Assembly: GCA_002402575.1 (NCBI GenBank)
Contig: DHGD01000007.1
Coordinates: 24,512-32,580 of the forward strand
Source: Syntrophomonas sp. UBA4807
Lineage (GTDB): Bacteria; Bacillota; Syntrophomonadia; Syntrophomonadales; Syntrophomonadaceae
DNA length: 8,069 bases
Reading direction: 5' to 3'
Positions 1 through 5,541 of this stretch are shown in pieces (within the stretch, counting starts at the first letter, position 1; each line of letters starts with the position of its first letter). The notes below the pieces were generated by a model. That model saw only the letters and a program-made list of their open reading frames with translations. It was not told the origin of the DNA and did not search any database. A program made the translations under genes and the position numbers.

Positions 1-344
1 GCCTTGGCGACCTCGGTCAATTTGGTGAAGCCCTGCGGATCGCTGATGGCCATCTCGGATAAGATTTTGCGATTGATGTCCACTCCGGCCACTTTGAGGC
101 CGTGCACCAGGCGGCTGTAAGACATACCGTTGTTGCGGGCGGCGGCGTTGATGCGCGCTATCCACAGGCGGCGGAAATCTCTCTTTTTGAGGCGGCGATG
201 GATATAAGCGTACTGCCCGGACTTCATCACCTGTTCATTGGCCACCCGGTAGAGCTTGGATTTGCTGCCGCGATATCCTTTGGCCAGCTTCAGAATCTTT
301 TTATGTCTTCTATGTGATACAACACCACGTTTTATTCTCGGCAT
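1..344 (-). CDS. rplT: 50S ribosomal protein bL20 (3' end cut by window edge)
   Basis: Ribosomal protein bL20 binds 23S rRNA early in assembly of the large subunit. In Firmicutes it also represses its own operon by binding the leader mRNA. The minus strand reads MPRIKRGVVSHRRHKKILK from the ATG at 344-342 and continues with the family hallmarks KGYRGSKSKLYRVA, YAYIHRRLKKRDFRRLWI and RINAAARNNGMSYSRL. The strongly basic N-terminal extension that threads into rRNA is intact. About 114 codons are visible; the family is usually 117-119 residues, so only the last few residues and the stop are missing. GGGAGG at 354-359 lies 9 bases before the start. The gene follows rpmI by 17 bases and is the last visible gene of the infC operon. 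Confidence 0.97.
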   Translation of the reverse strand, partial: MPRIKRGVVSHRRHKKILKLAKGYRGSKSKLYRVANEQVMKSGQYAYIHRRLKKRDFRRLWIARINAAARNNGMSYSRLVHGLKVAGVDINRKILSEMAISDPQGFTKLTEVAK

Positions 345-361
345 ATTTAGCTACCTCCCGT

Positions 362-556
362 TTATTGCTGAATCAGCTTGGCTATGCGGCTGGTTTCAGA
401 TTTGCTCACCAGGCCGGCTTTGCGCAGGCCGCGTTTTCTTTTAGGGCTCTTGTCGCCCAGCAAGTGGCTGGCATAAGCTTTGGAACGCTTTATCTTACCA
501 CTACCGGTCATTTTGAATCGCTTGGCGGCTCCCCGGTGGGTCTTCATTTTCGGCAT
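362..556 (-). CDS. rpmI: 50S ribosomal protein bL35
   Basis: Small basic large-subunit protein of 64 residues, the normal family length (64-66). It begins MPKMKTHRGAAKRFKMTGSG and has the typical lysine/arginine-rich centre (KSPKRKRGLRKAGLVS). The ATG at 556-554 directly abuts the infC stop codon (TAA at 559-557), so the junction reads TAAATG. Its ribosome-binding site AGGAGG (565-570) lies inside the last codons of infC. This suggests translational coupling to infC. The infC-rpmI-rplT order is one of the most conserved bacterial operons, which supports all three calls. Confidence 0.97.
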   Translation of the reverse strand: MPKMKTHRGAAKRFKMTGSGKIKRSKAYASHLLGDKSPKRKRGLRKAGLVSKSETSRIAKLIQQ

Positions 557-1093
557 TTATGCTTCCTCCTTTTTTTCGATATCCGCTTTGGGTACAAATA
601 TGGTAGTCATATTTCTCCCCTCCACTTTGGGGCTTTTCTCTACGGTGGATATATCCGCTAAATCTTCAGCAAGTTTAATACAGAGTCGCTCGCCTAGCTC
701 CGGGTGAGTGATTTGTCTTCCCTTGAACATGATGGTCAGCTTGACCTTGTCGCCACCCAAAAGAAACTTGCGGGCATTTTTGGCCTTGGTCTGAAAATCA
801 TGATCCTCGATGTTAGGCCTCATCTTGACTTCTTTCACGGCAATGATTTTCTGCTTTTTACGCGCTTCCTTATCGCGCTTGTTCTGTTCGAATTTGAATT
901 TGCCGTAATCCATGAAACGGCATACCGGTGGTTTGGCCGAAGGCGCTACTTCAACCAGGTCCTGGTTTTTAGAAAGCGACATCTCCAAAGCTTCGCGAAT
1001 GGGCACGATACCCAGCTGCTCCCCGGTTTCGCTGATAAGCCTAACCTCTTTGGCCCGGATTTCCTCGTTAACTCTCCAATCCTTACTGATAAT
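557..1093 (-). CDS. infC: Translation initiation factor IF-3, AUU start
   Basis: IF3 binds the 30S subunit, keeps subunits apart and rejects wrong start codons and initiator tRNAs. From codon ATT at 1093-1091 the protein is 178 residues, a normal length. The N-domain starts at SKDWRVNEEIRAKEVRLI (residues 3-20). The IF3 signature AKPPVCRFMDYGKFKFEQ is at 53-70, followed by a basic linker and the C-domain (about 85-170, with KVKLTIMFKGRQITH). The reading frame stays open upstream to a possible ATG at 1228, but that extension crosses the attenuator hairpin and has no IF3 similarity. GGAGGTGA at 1098-1105 lies 7 bases before the ATT, and no ATG, GTG or TTG occurs in frame near it. AUU is the known infC start in E. 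coli and is also used by Bacillus-type infC; IF3 represses its own AUU-initiated mRNA. Confidence 0.95.
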   Translation of the reverse strand: MISKDWRVNEEIRAKEVRLISETGEQLGIVPIREALEMSLSKNQDLVEVAPSAKPPVCRFMDYGKFKFEQNKRDKEARKKQKIIAVKEVKMRPNIEDHDFQTKAKNARKFLLGGDKVKLTIMFKGRQITHPELGERLCIKLAEDLADISTVEKSPKVEGRNMTTIFVPKADIEKKEEA

Positions 1094-1245
1094 TAATTCA
1101 CCTCCATAAAAATTTAAAAGCGAACCGCAAGGCTCGCTTCTTATACTACAGGTACAGGCTCGGTTGCCCCAACACCTGTAAGAACTGGTATAATACCTTA
1201 CGAACCGCAGCAGTAAGGTGAGAAGCAAAGCTCCTGCTTGATACG
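1094..1245 (-). promoter_or_regulatory. infC operon leader RNA, probable L20-responsive attenuator
   Basis: The roughly 150-base untranslated leader between the infC promoter and infC folds into ordered structures. Hairpin A pairs ACCTTAC (1219-1213) with GTAAGGT (1201-1195). An outer stem pairs TATACCAG (1192-1185) with CTG-TA-GTATA (1151-1142, TA bulged) and encloses TACAGG (1180-1175) paired with CCTGTA (1158-1153), capped by GTTG-GGG-CAAC (1173-1163). An alternative partner for TACAGGT is ACCTGTA at 1153-1147. The leader ends in an intrinsic terminator. AACCG at 1165-1161 can pair with CGGTT at 1127-1123 inside the terminator, a possible antiterminator contact. In Bacillus subtilis L20 binds such a leader, a mimic of its 23S site, and causes premature termination. 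The family assignment is inferred from position and fold. Confidence 0.65.
1111..1139 (-). terminator. Attenuator terminator in infC leader
   Basis: Read on the minus strand, AAGCGAGCC (1139-1131) pairs with GGTTCGCTT (1126-1118) over 9 base pairs, one of them G-U, around a TTGC tetraloop. A T-rich run TTTTAAATTTTT follows. It ends only about 6 bases before the infC Shine-Dalgarno, so it must act as a conditional terminator, not as the end of thrS. Confidence 0.85.
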
Positions 1246-1251
1246 CTGAAA

Positions 1252-1280
1252 ATTATAACATAACCGGATATGCCCGGCAA
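1252..1280 (-). promoter_or_regulatory. Promoter of the infC-rpmI-rplT operon
   Basis: On the minus strand, TTGCCG (1280-1275) and a perfect TATAAT (1257-1252) are separated by 17 bases. TG at 1260-1259 gives an extended -10. The predicted start near 1245 leaves a leader of about 150 bases. The promoter lies in the thrS-infC gap, so infC can be transcribed independently of thrS; no clear terminator for thrS is visible before it. Confidence 0.8.
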
Positions 1281-1349
1281 GGAACTATCTGATAAATTCT
1301 TTCTTAATTCTCTTAAGTCATATACAGTGCCGCGGCCGCTCCCGGTCAG

Positions 1350-3260
1350 CTATCTGATAATTTTTTGCAAAATCTCCCCGGTAATGGTCTGGATAAACTC
1401 GGCCACCCCCTGACTGCCCAGGTCACCTTCCTTGCGATGCCGTACCGATACGGTCCCGGCCTCGACCTCTTTGTCTCCTACCACCAGGAGGTAAGGTATT
1501 TTCTGCAACTGGCCTTCGCGGATCTTGTAGCCGGTTTTTTCGCTGCGCAGATCGGCTTCAGCCCTAATACCAGCTGCCTTTAGCCGGGCTAAAACCTCTT
1601 TGGCATAGTCGTGATGGCGGTCGGTGATGGGCAGGACCCTAGCCTGTACCGGGCTCAGCCAGGCCGGGAAAGCCCCGGCAAAATGCTCGGTGATGATGCC
1701 GATAAAGCGTTCGATGCTGCCATAGATGACGCGGTGGATCATAACCGGGCGGTGCTTTTCCCCATCCTCGCCAATGTAGGATATGTCAAAGCGCTCCGGC
1801 ATCTGGAAGTCAAGCTGAATGGTGCCGCACTGCCAGGTTCTGTCCAGCGAATCTCTGAGATGAAAGTCGATTTTGGGCCCATAGAAGGCGCCATCCCCGG
1901 GATTAATTTTGTAATTCATACCCTTTTCTATCAAAGCCTGTTCCAGGGCGTTGGTAGCGGCCTCCCAGGCCTCATCCGAGCCCATGGAATTCTCCGGCCG
2001 GGTAGACAATTCCACATGGTAAGGGAAGCCGAACAGGCTGTAAAAACGGTCAATTAGGTTGATTACCCCTTTGATTTCATCAATAATCTGCTCCGGCAGC
2101 ATAAAGATGTGGGCGTCGTCCTGAGTAAAGGCGCGTACCCGCATCAAGCCGTGCAATACCCCGGATAATTCATGGCGGTGTACCAGTCCCATCTCTCCCA
2201 TACGCAGAGGCAGTTCCTTATAGCTGTGCAGGTTTTGTTTGTAGGCCAACAATCCGCCCGGACAGTTCATGGGTTTGACCGCATAATCCTCTTCATCTAT
2301 CTTGGTAAAGTACATGTTTTCTTTATAATGGTCCCAGTGACCGGAGCGGTGCCACAATTCCTCATTGAGAATAATAGGAGTGCGGATTTCCTGATAGCCG
2401 GCCAGAACATGCTCCTGCCGCCAGAAGTACTCCAGCTCATTGCGAATTATCATGCCTTTGGGCAGAAACAGCGGAAATCCAGGGCCTTCATCGACGATGA
2501 CAAACAAGCCCAGTTCCCGGCCCAACTTGCGGTGGTCACGCTTCTTAGCCTCTTCCAGCTTATACAGGTAATCATCCAATTGGGCTTTCTTGGGAAATGA
2601 GGTGGCATATATGCGCTGCAGCATAGCGTTGGCTTCACTGCCGCGCCAGTAAGCACCAGCCAGGCTCATAAGTTTGACCGCCTTGATTTTTCCGGTGGAA
2701 GGCACATGCGGTCCGGCGCACAGATCGACGAATTCGCCCTGCTGATAGAGGCTTATCTGCACGTCCTCGGGCAGATCTTCGATCAATTCCACCTTGTATT
2801 TTTCGCCCCGTTCTTTGAAAAAGCGGATGGCCTCATCACGGGGCAGCTCTTTGCGAATGATGGGATAATCGGCCTTGATGATATTGTTCATCTCCGCCTC
2901 GATTAGGGCGAAATCCTCGGGAGTGAAGGTATGGGGGCCTGCAAAATCATAATAGAAGCCCTTGTCGATGGCAGGTCCGATGGCCAATTGTGTGTCCGGC
3001 CATAAGCGTTTAACTGCCTGGGCCATGACATGGGAGGAACTGTGCCGATACACGTCCTGTCCGGAGGGGTCTTCGAATCCGATCAGTTCCAAAACCCCGT
3101 CCCGTTCCAGGGGCAGGTTCAGATCGGTCAATTTGCCGTTGAATCGGGCCGCCAGAGCCTCTTTGGCTAATTTCTTGCTGATTCCTTCAGTTGCCTGCAA
3201 AAGGGTGGTGCCTTCGGGAAACTGCCTTTCATCGCCGTTTTTGAGTTTAACTGATACCAT
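1350..3260 (-). CDS. thrS: Threonine--tRNA ligase
   Basis: Class II synthetase that charges tRNA-Thr with threonine in the cytoplasm. It is full length at 636 residues. An N-terminal TGS domain (about 1-61) is followed by the editing domain, with HSSSH (His73, His77) and CAGPH (Cys181, His185). These residues clear serine mischarged to tRNA-Thr. The catalytic core (about 245-535) has the zinc ligands Cys333 (MNCPGG), His384 (DDAHIF) and His509 (MIHR). Motif 2 contains VHRHELSG (Arg362) and motif 3 contains GSIERFIG (Arg517). The anticodon-binding domain fills about 540-630. The ATG at 3260 is preceded by AGGAGG (3269-3274) with 8 bases between. It starts 26 bases after the DUF445 stop, so the two are probably cotranscribed. 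No T-box leader is visible. Confidence 0.98.
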   Translation of the reverse strand: MVSVKLKNGDERQFPEGTTLLQATEGISKKLAKEALAARFNGKLTDLNLPLERDGVLELIGFEDPSGQDVYRHSSSHVMAQAVKRLWPDTQLAIGPAIDKGFYYDFAGPHTFTPEDFALIEAEMNNIIKADYPIIRKELPRDEAIRFFKERGEKYKVELIEDLPEDVQISLYQQGEFVDLCAGPHVPSTGKIKAVKLMSLAGAYWRGSEANAMLQRIYATSFPKKAQLDDYLYKLEEAKKRDHRKLGRELGLFVIVDEGPGFPLFLPKGMIIRNELEYFWRQEHVLAGYQEIRTPIILNEELWHRSGHWDHYKENMYFTKIDEEDYAVKPMNCPGGLLAYKQNLHSYKELPLRMGEMGLVHRHELSGVLHGLMRVRAFTQDDAHIFMLPEQIIDEIKGVINLIDRFYSLFGFPYHVELSTRPENSMGSDEAWEAATNALEQALIEKGMNYKINPGDGAFYGPKIDFHLRDSLDRTWQCGTIQLDFQMPERFDISYIGEDGEKHRPVMIHRVIYGSIERFIGIITEHFAGAFPAWLSPVQARVLPITDRHHDYAKEVLARLKAAGIRAEADLRSEKTGYKIREGQLQKIPYLLVVGDKEVEAGTVSVRHRKEGDLGSQGVAEFIQTITGEILQKIIR

Positions 3261-3286
3261 CTCAAATACCTCCTGCCTGCAATCTG

Positions 3287-3880
3287 TCAGCTTGGAAAAA
3301 GCAACACGATGGTAACCTGGATTAATCCCAGCAAAAAGCCCAGGATACCACCCAGAATCTCAATAAATCTCAGTTCGGTATGCGCCACGCCTCGGATTAA
3401 CATTTCCAGCTCGTTCAGGTCAAATGCGTTGATCTTTTCCTCTACCAGGCGTTTCACACTGATCTGTGCGCCGACCGATTCCCGTCCGCTTTTAATGGCC
3501 TTGCGGATGATATGATCCGCTTCCTGGCGTACAATTTTTTCGAGGTTGTCCTCAATCAAGCGATACAGCCTTTCCGGGATCACCCGCGGCAGGGTCTGAC
3601 GCAGCCTTCGCTTCAACGTCTGCACGACTTCGGTCAGTACGCGGTGGCGCATTTCCGGGGTGTCTACGCTGTCAAACAACTCGTCTATGGATAACAGTCT
3701 TGCTTCAATCAGTTCACCGATGCTGCTGGCGATCTCTTGCTGCCGCTTGGGCAGCAAGCCCTGCAGTTGAAAAAAAACCAGTTTAACTGGTTGCCGGGGC
3801 CAGAATAGCATCTTGATAGCGAAAACATTGGTGATATATCCGATGAAGGCGCCAATCAAAGGTATGGTCAATAACTGCAA
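3287..3880 (-). CDS. DUF445-family membrane protein, short form
   Basis: The function is unknown; the family includes Bacillus YheB-like proteins. At 197 residues this is a short form. The N-terminal hydrophobic segment (about 4-26) carries the family hallmark IGYITNVFAIKMLFWP. It is followed by QGLLPKRQQEIASSIGELIE (about 39-58). A charged helical middle leads to a second hydrophobic segment near the C-terminus (EILGGILGFLLGLIQVTIVLL, about 174-194, read in parts). Two terminal membrane anchors around a soluble helical body is the expected topology. The start is TTG at 3880-3878, with AAGGTGG 10 bases upstream; no ATG or GTG fits better. Its own promoter lies just upstream and thrS follows after 26 bases. 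The thrS link probably reflects conserved gene order and need not imply a shared function. Confidence 0.88.
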   Translation of the reverse strand: MQLLTIPLIGAFIGYITNVFAIKMLFWPRQPVKLVFFQLQGLLPKRQQEIASSIGELIEARLLSIDELFDSVDTPEMRHRVLTEVVQTLKRRLRQTLPRVIPERLYRLIEDNLEKIVRQEADHIIRKAIKSGRESVGAQISVKRLVEEKINAFDLNELEMLIRGVAHTELRFIEILGGILGFLLGLIQVTIVLLFPS

Positions 3881-3910
3881 GACAAATAGGCCACCTTACT
3901 GTTTTAAACA

Positions 3911-3939
3911 AATATAGCAGATTTCGCAGGCGGTCGCAA
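3911..3939 (-). promoter_or_regulatory. Promoter of the DUF445-thrS unit
   Basis: On the minus strand TTGCGA (3939-3934) and TATATT (3916-3911) are 17 bases apart, with TG one base before the -10 (extended -10). The predicted start near 3905 leaves only about 25 bases before the DUF445 start codon. That is too short for any riboswitch or T-box ahead of this transcript. Confidence 0.65.
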
Positions 3940-3988
3940 TAAAGAGGGATTTAGAGAGGCGAGCAGATAGTCTTAAGGCTAGCGGCAA

Positions 3989-4924
3989 TCAGGTGCGGCG
4001 CAGACCAGCCTCATTACCGGCAAACTTCCCGCAGCGTTCGCATCCCGGGCAAGTCACGATTCGTTCCTGAAACACATTGCGGATCATTGTAACCGATTCT
4101 TTGATAATAACAGCATTTCCCTCATGTATGATTATACGTTTGGGGGCGATAGTTACCAGTATGCTTACCAGGACATCATCCAGGTCTATCTCCTCCATTA
4201 GCATATCTTCCAGGTAGTATTCCATATAGCTCTCATCGATTTTGGTGCCGTCACTATCCCACAGATAGAACACCCCGTTGCTGCCCATCAACAGGTTAAC
4301 TTCCTGTACCTTGGCAGGCTGGGTATCCACGAAATAGCGCAACAGATTGACGAACTCGTTATATTCCTTTTCATTGCGCAGTTCTTCTATTGCCACTTCC
4401 ACCGCGAATTTTATCTCAGTCATATAGTCCTGCATCCAGAAGGTAATAAAGCCGTCCATCACCAGTTGCGGGGCCTCTTGGATGTAAGCCATAACGCGGC
4501 TGGCAATACGGCTCTTGCGGCCGAAATTCATAAGCATATTAAGGCTTTCACTGGAATGGCAGCTTTTGATGAATTCCTCCGCTTTGGCCAGCAAGCGCTC
4601 TTTATCCTGCGATGACATGGAACGGCAGGTGCGCTGAATCTCGTGCCACAACAGGCGGGACTCCCAATCATTAACGATATGTTCCGCAATAGCCTCTGCC
4701 AACTGATGCTTGCATATGTAGAGAATATCGTCGCTTTGGAATACGCTCTGAGGCTGATCAGTCACGTGCAGTTTGAAAACCATACTGTCCATTTCCTCAT
4801 CCAAGGGTTGGCAGATCATCTCCACCTCGTAACCCCGCTGTTTTATCCACTGCAGCCGCTCATTGATCAATTCTCCCAGGCGGTTCTTCTCCCGCATGGT
4901 GATTACCTGCAATTCGTAAACCAT
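3989..4924 (-). CDS. ytxC: YtxC-family sporulation protein
   Basis: This is a 311-residue soluble protein with no signal peptide or membrane segment. I assign it to the YtxC family (putative sporulation protein) from its overall character: an acidic, helical middle with FGRKSRIASRVMAYIQE and DGFITFWMQDYMTEI, a conserved-looking LVTIAPKRIIIHEG near residues 256-268, and placement next to thrS as recalled for several Clostridia. The molecular role is unknown. The C-terminus ends in TCPGCERCGKF, giving three cysteines spaced CxxCxxC (292, 295, 298). These could bind a metal, or fewer of them could. The ATG at 4924 has AGGAGG at 4931-4936 with 6 bases of spacing. The gene is separated from DUF445 by 108 bases that contain a separate promoter. 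Family confidence is moderate to good; function is inferred only from the family name. Confidence 0.75.
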   Translation of the reverse strand: MVYELQVITMREKNRLGELINERLQWIKQRGYEVEMICQPLDEEMDSMVFKLHVTDQPQSVFQSDDILYICKHQLAEAIAEHIVNDWESRLLWHEIQRTCRSMSSQDKERLLAKAEEFIKSCHSSESLNMLMNFGRKSRIASRVMAYIQEAPQLVMDGFITFWMQDYMTEIKFAVEVAIEELRNEKEYNEFVNLLRYFVDTQPAKVQEVNLLMGSNGVFYLWDSDGTKIDESYMEYYLEDMLMEEIDLDDVLVSILVTIAPKRIIIHEGNAVIIKESVTMIRNVFQERIVTCPGCERCGKFAGNEAGLRRT

Positions 4925-4952
4925 AAATGGCCTCCTGCTTAAATGTTGTCTA

Positions 4953-4982
4953 ATTATATGTTTGCCAAAAATTCATTATTCA
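4953..4982 (-). promoter_or_regulatory. Possible ytxC promoter
   Basis: A perfect TATAAT (4958-4953) lies about 30 bases before the ytxC start. The best -35 at an 18-base spacing is TGAATA (4982-4977), only a half match. The weak -35 and the CATATAAT context would also fit a sporulation sigma factor promoter, but I cannot decide from sequence. Confidence 0.4.
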
Positions 4983-4984
4983 GT

Positions 4985-5181
4985 AGCAGGTCCGAAGTTT
5001 CATTGTGTAAATGCTGGCTATGAGTGCATAAAGAGGGGAATTTTAAGAGCGGAAATACGCAGGGCATTGATATGCGGCACGCGGACACTGAAGACCTACA
5101 CGGGACAAAAAGGGAAAACGACCCGCGGCGGCAACTCATTTTGGCACAACCGAGCCAACCGTGTCGCCTTGTTCGGAATAG
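4985..5181. other. Intergenic stretch with no recognised feature
   Basis: About 200 bases between the peptide-operon terminator and the ytxC promoter. Open frames exist on both strands, but none has a Shine-Dalgarno, a recognisable protein family or a coding-like composition. One hairpin, TTGGC/GCCAA (within 5140-5159), is weak. A CCGCGGGTC run near 5118-5128 on the minus strand resembles the end of a T-box motif but lacks its key UGGNACC bases. I see no confident gene or RNA here. Confidence 0.5.
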
Positions 5182-5207
5182 AAAAAACACCGGCTGTTAC
5201 GCCGGTG
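5182..5207 (-). terminator. Intrinsic terminator of the peptide operon
   Basis: On the minus strand CACCGGC (5207-5201) and GCCGGTG (5194-5188) form a perfect 7-base-pair stem with a 6-base loop, followed directly by six T (5187-5182). It lies 8 bases after the stop of the third small peptide, so it marks the end of that transcription unit. Confidence 0.92.
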
Positions 5208-5215
5208 CCACAAGA

Positions 5216-5302
5216 TTATACATCTCCGCTTGTCACTGCCGTGGTGACATCTTTCAGGTCGCCTAAAAGGCTTACCCGGGGCTTTTCGTAAACGGGTTTC
5301 AC
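5216..5302 (-). CDS. Small peptide 3 with lasso-type leader motif
   Basis: This is a 28-residue peptide from GTG (5302-5300) to TAA. AAGGAGG (5312-5318) lies 9 bases before the start and overlaps the stop of peptide 2, so translation may be coupled. Residues 5-20 are YEKPRVSLLGDLKDVT, an exact fit to YxxPx(L/V)xxxGxxxxxT, the leader motif that the RRE (B1) protein of lasso-peptide pathways recognises. Tyr5, Pro8, Val10, Gly14 and Thr20 are all in place. The tail after Thr20 is only TAVTSGDV. It has Asp27, but it is too short for a usual lasso core of about 15 or more residues. No modifying enzyme, protease or transporter gene is in view. It could be a RiPP precursor matured by enzymes elsewhere, a leader-like decoy or an unmodified small protein. 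The coding call is good; the function is open. Confidence 0.78.
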   Translation of the reverse strand: MKPVYEKPRVSLLGDLKDVTTAVTSGDV

Positions 5303-5316
5303 TTATCACAACCTCC

Positions 5317-5403
5317 TTAAAATACCGATACTGGTATATCTCCAGTGGTTTGCTGCAGACTGCCGCGGACGTTGAGCAAAGGTTTTTCATAGGTAAGTTT
5401 AAT
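5317..5403 (-). CDS. Small peptide 2 with lasso-type leader motif, likely AUU start
   Basis: This is a paralogue of its two neighbours. Residues 5-20 are YEKPLLNVRGSLQQTT, followed by Gly21, an exact YxxPxLxxxGxxxxxTG leader pattern. No ATG, GTG or TTG occurs in this frame between the upstream in-frame stop (5481-5479) and the motif. ATT at 5403-5401 is the best start. It lies 9 bases after AGGAGG (5413-5418), the same spacing as in peptide 3, and it gives 28 residues with Tyr at position 5, as in both siblings. The tail GDIPVSVF has no acidic residue placed for a macrolactam ring. The coding bases for TYEKP are identical over 14 positions to those of peptide 1, which suggests duplication. 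The alternative is that the start codon was lost and the gene is decaying. Confidence 0.65.
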   Translation of the reverse strand: MKLTYEKPLLNVRGSLQQTTGDIPVSVF

Positions 5404-5500
5404 TGTATCCGACCTCCTGTTACTACTCTTGAGAAGGATTGATTCCCGCAGTAACCGCCTGTATATCCTGATAAATAATCAGTCGGGGTTTTTCATAGGT
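5381..5500 (-). repeat. 14-base direct repeat encoding TYEKP in peptides 1 and 2
   Basis: ACCTATGAAAAACC on the minus strand occurs at 5500-5487 and again at 5394-5381, 106 bases apart. Both copies are in the same codon register and encode Thr-Tyr-Glu-Lys-Pro. Peptide 3 keeps the protein motif but differs at several third positions. This supports origin by tandem duplication, with protein-level constraint on YEKP. Confidence 0.8.
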
Positions 5501-5509
5501 TCTCTGCAT
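5423..5509 (-). CDS. Small peptide 1 with lasso-type leader motif
   Basis: This is a 28-residue peptide from ATG (5509-5507) to TAG and the first gene of the unit. GGGGAGG (5517-5523) lies 7 bases before the start. Another ATG at 5513-5511 opens a frame of only six codons and is rejected. Residues 5-20 are YEKPRLIIYQDIQAVT. They match the lasso leader pattern at Tyr5, Pro8, Leu10 and Thr20, but the usual Gly14 is Gln. The tail AGINPSQE contains Gly22 and Glu28. A Gly-to-Glu seven-residue ring would be chemically like a lasso macrolactam but would leave no tail to thread. No signal peptide or membrane segment is present. The dedicated strong promoter argues that the peptide is really made. The function is unknown. 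Confidence 0.78.
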   Translation of the reverse strand: MQRTYEKPRLIIYQDIQAVTAGINPSQE

Positions 5510-5541
5510 CCATTCACCTCCCCAATTTTACTATTGCCATA

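Noticed and set aside
1094..1228. N-terminal extension of the IF3 frame starting at an ATG at 1228
   Set aside because: It crosses the leader hairpins and the attenuator, has no Shine-Dalgarno, and bears no IF3 similarity. The ATT at 1093 has an ideal ribosome-binding site and gives the normal length.
1321..1349. GC-rich run after the thrS stop as a terminator
   Set aside because: The inverted repeat is a self-complementary GCGGCCGC without a loop, and no T-tract follows.
1285..1360. 11-base direct repeat CTATCTGATAA at 1285-1295 and 1350-1360
   Set aside because: Matches of this length are expected by chance several times in a window this size. One copy is just the end of thrS.
5110..5135. 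T-box-like motif on the minus strand (TGCCGCCGCGGGTC)
   Set aside because: It lacks the GGNACC bases that pair with the tRNA end, and no specifier stem or terminator follows it.
4954..5190. 78-codon minus-strand frame in the peptide-ytxC gap
   Set aside because: It begins inside the terminator T-tract and overlaps the ytxC promoter, with no ribosome-binding site and no family signal.
4962..5291. 109-codon plus-strand frame
   Set aside because: It lies antisense to the peptide operon and its terminator, has no Shine-Dalgarno or recognisable family, and its composition looks like chance.
5136..5390. 84-codon frame on the minus strand over peptides 2 and 3
   Set aside because: It runs through the intrinsic terminator, is in a different frame from the conserved YEKP motifs and has no Shine-Dalgarno suitably placed before its ATG.
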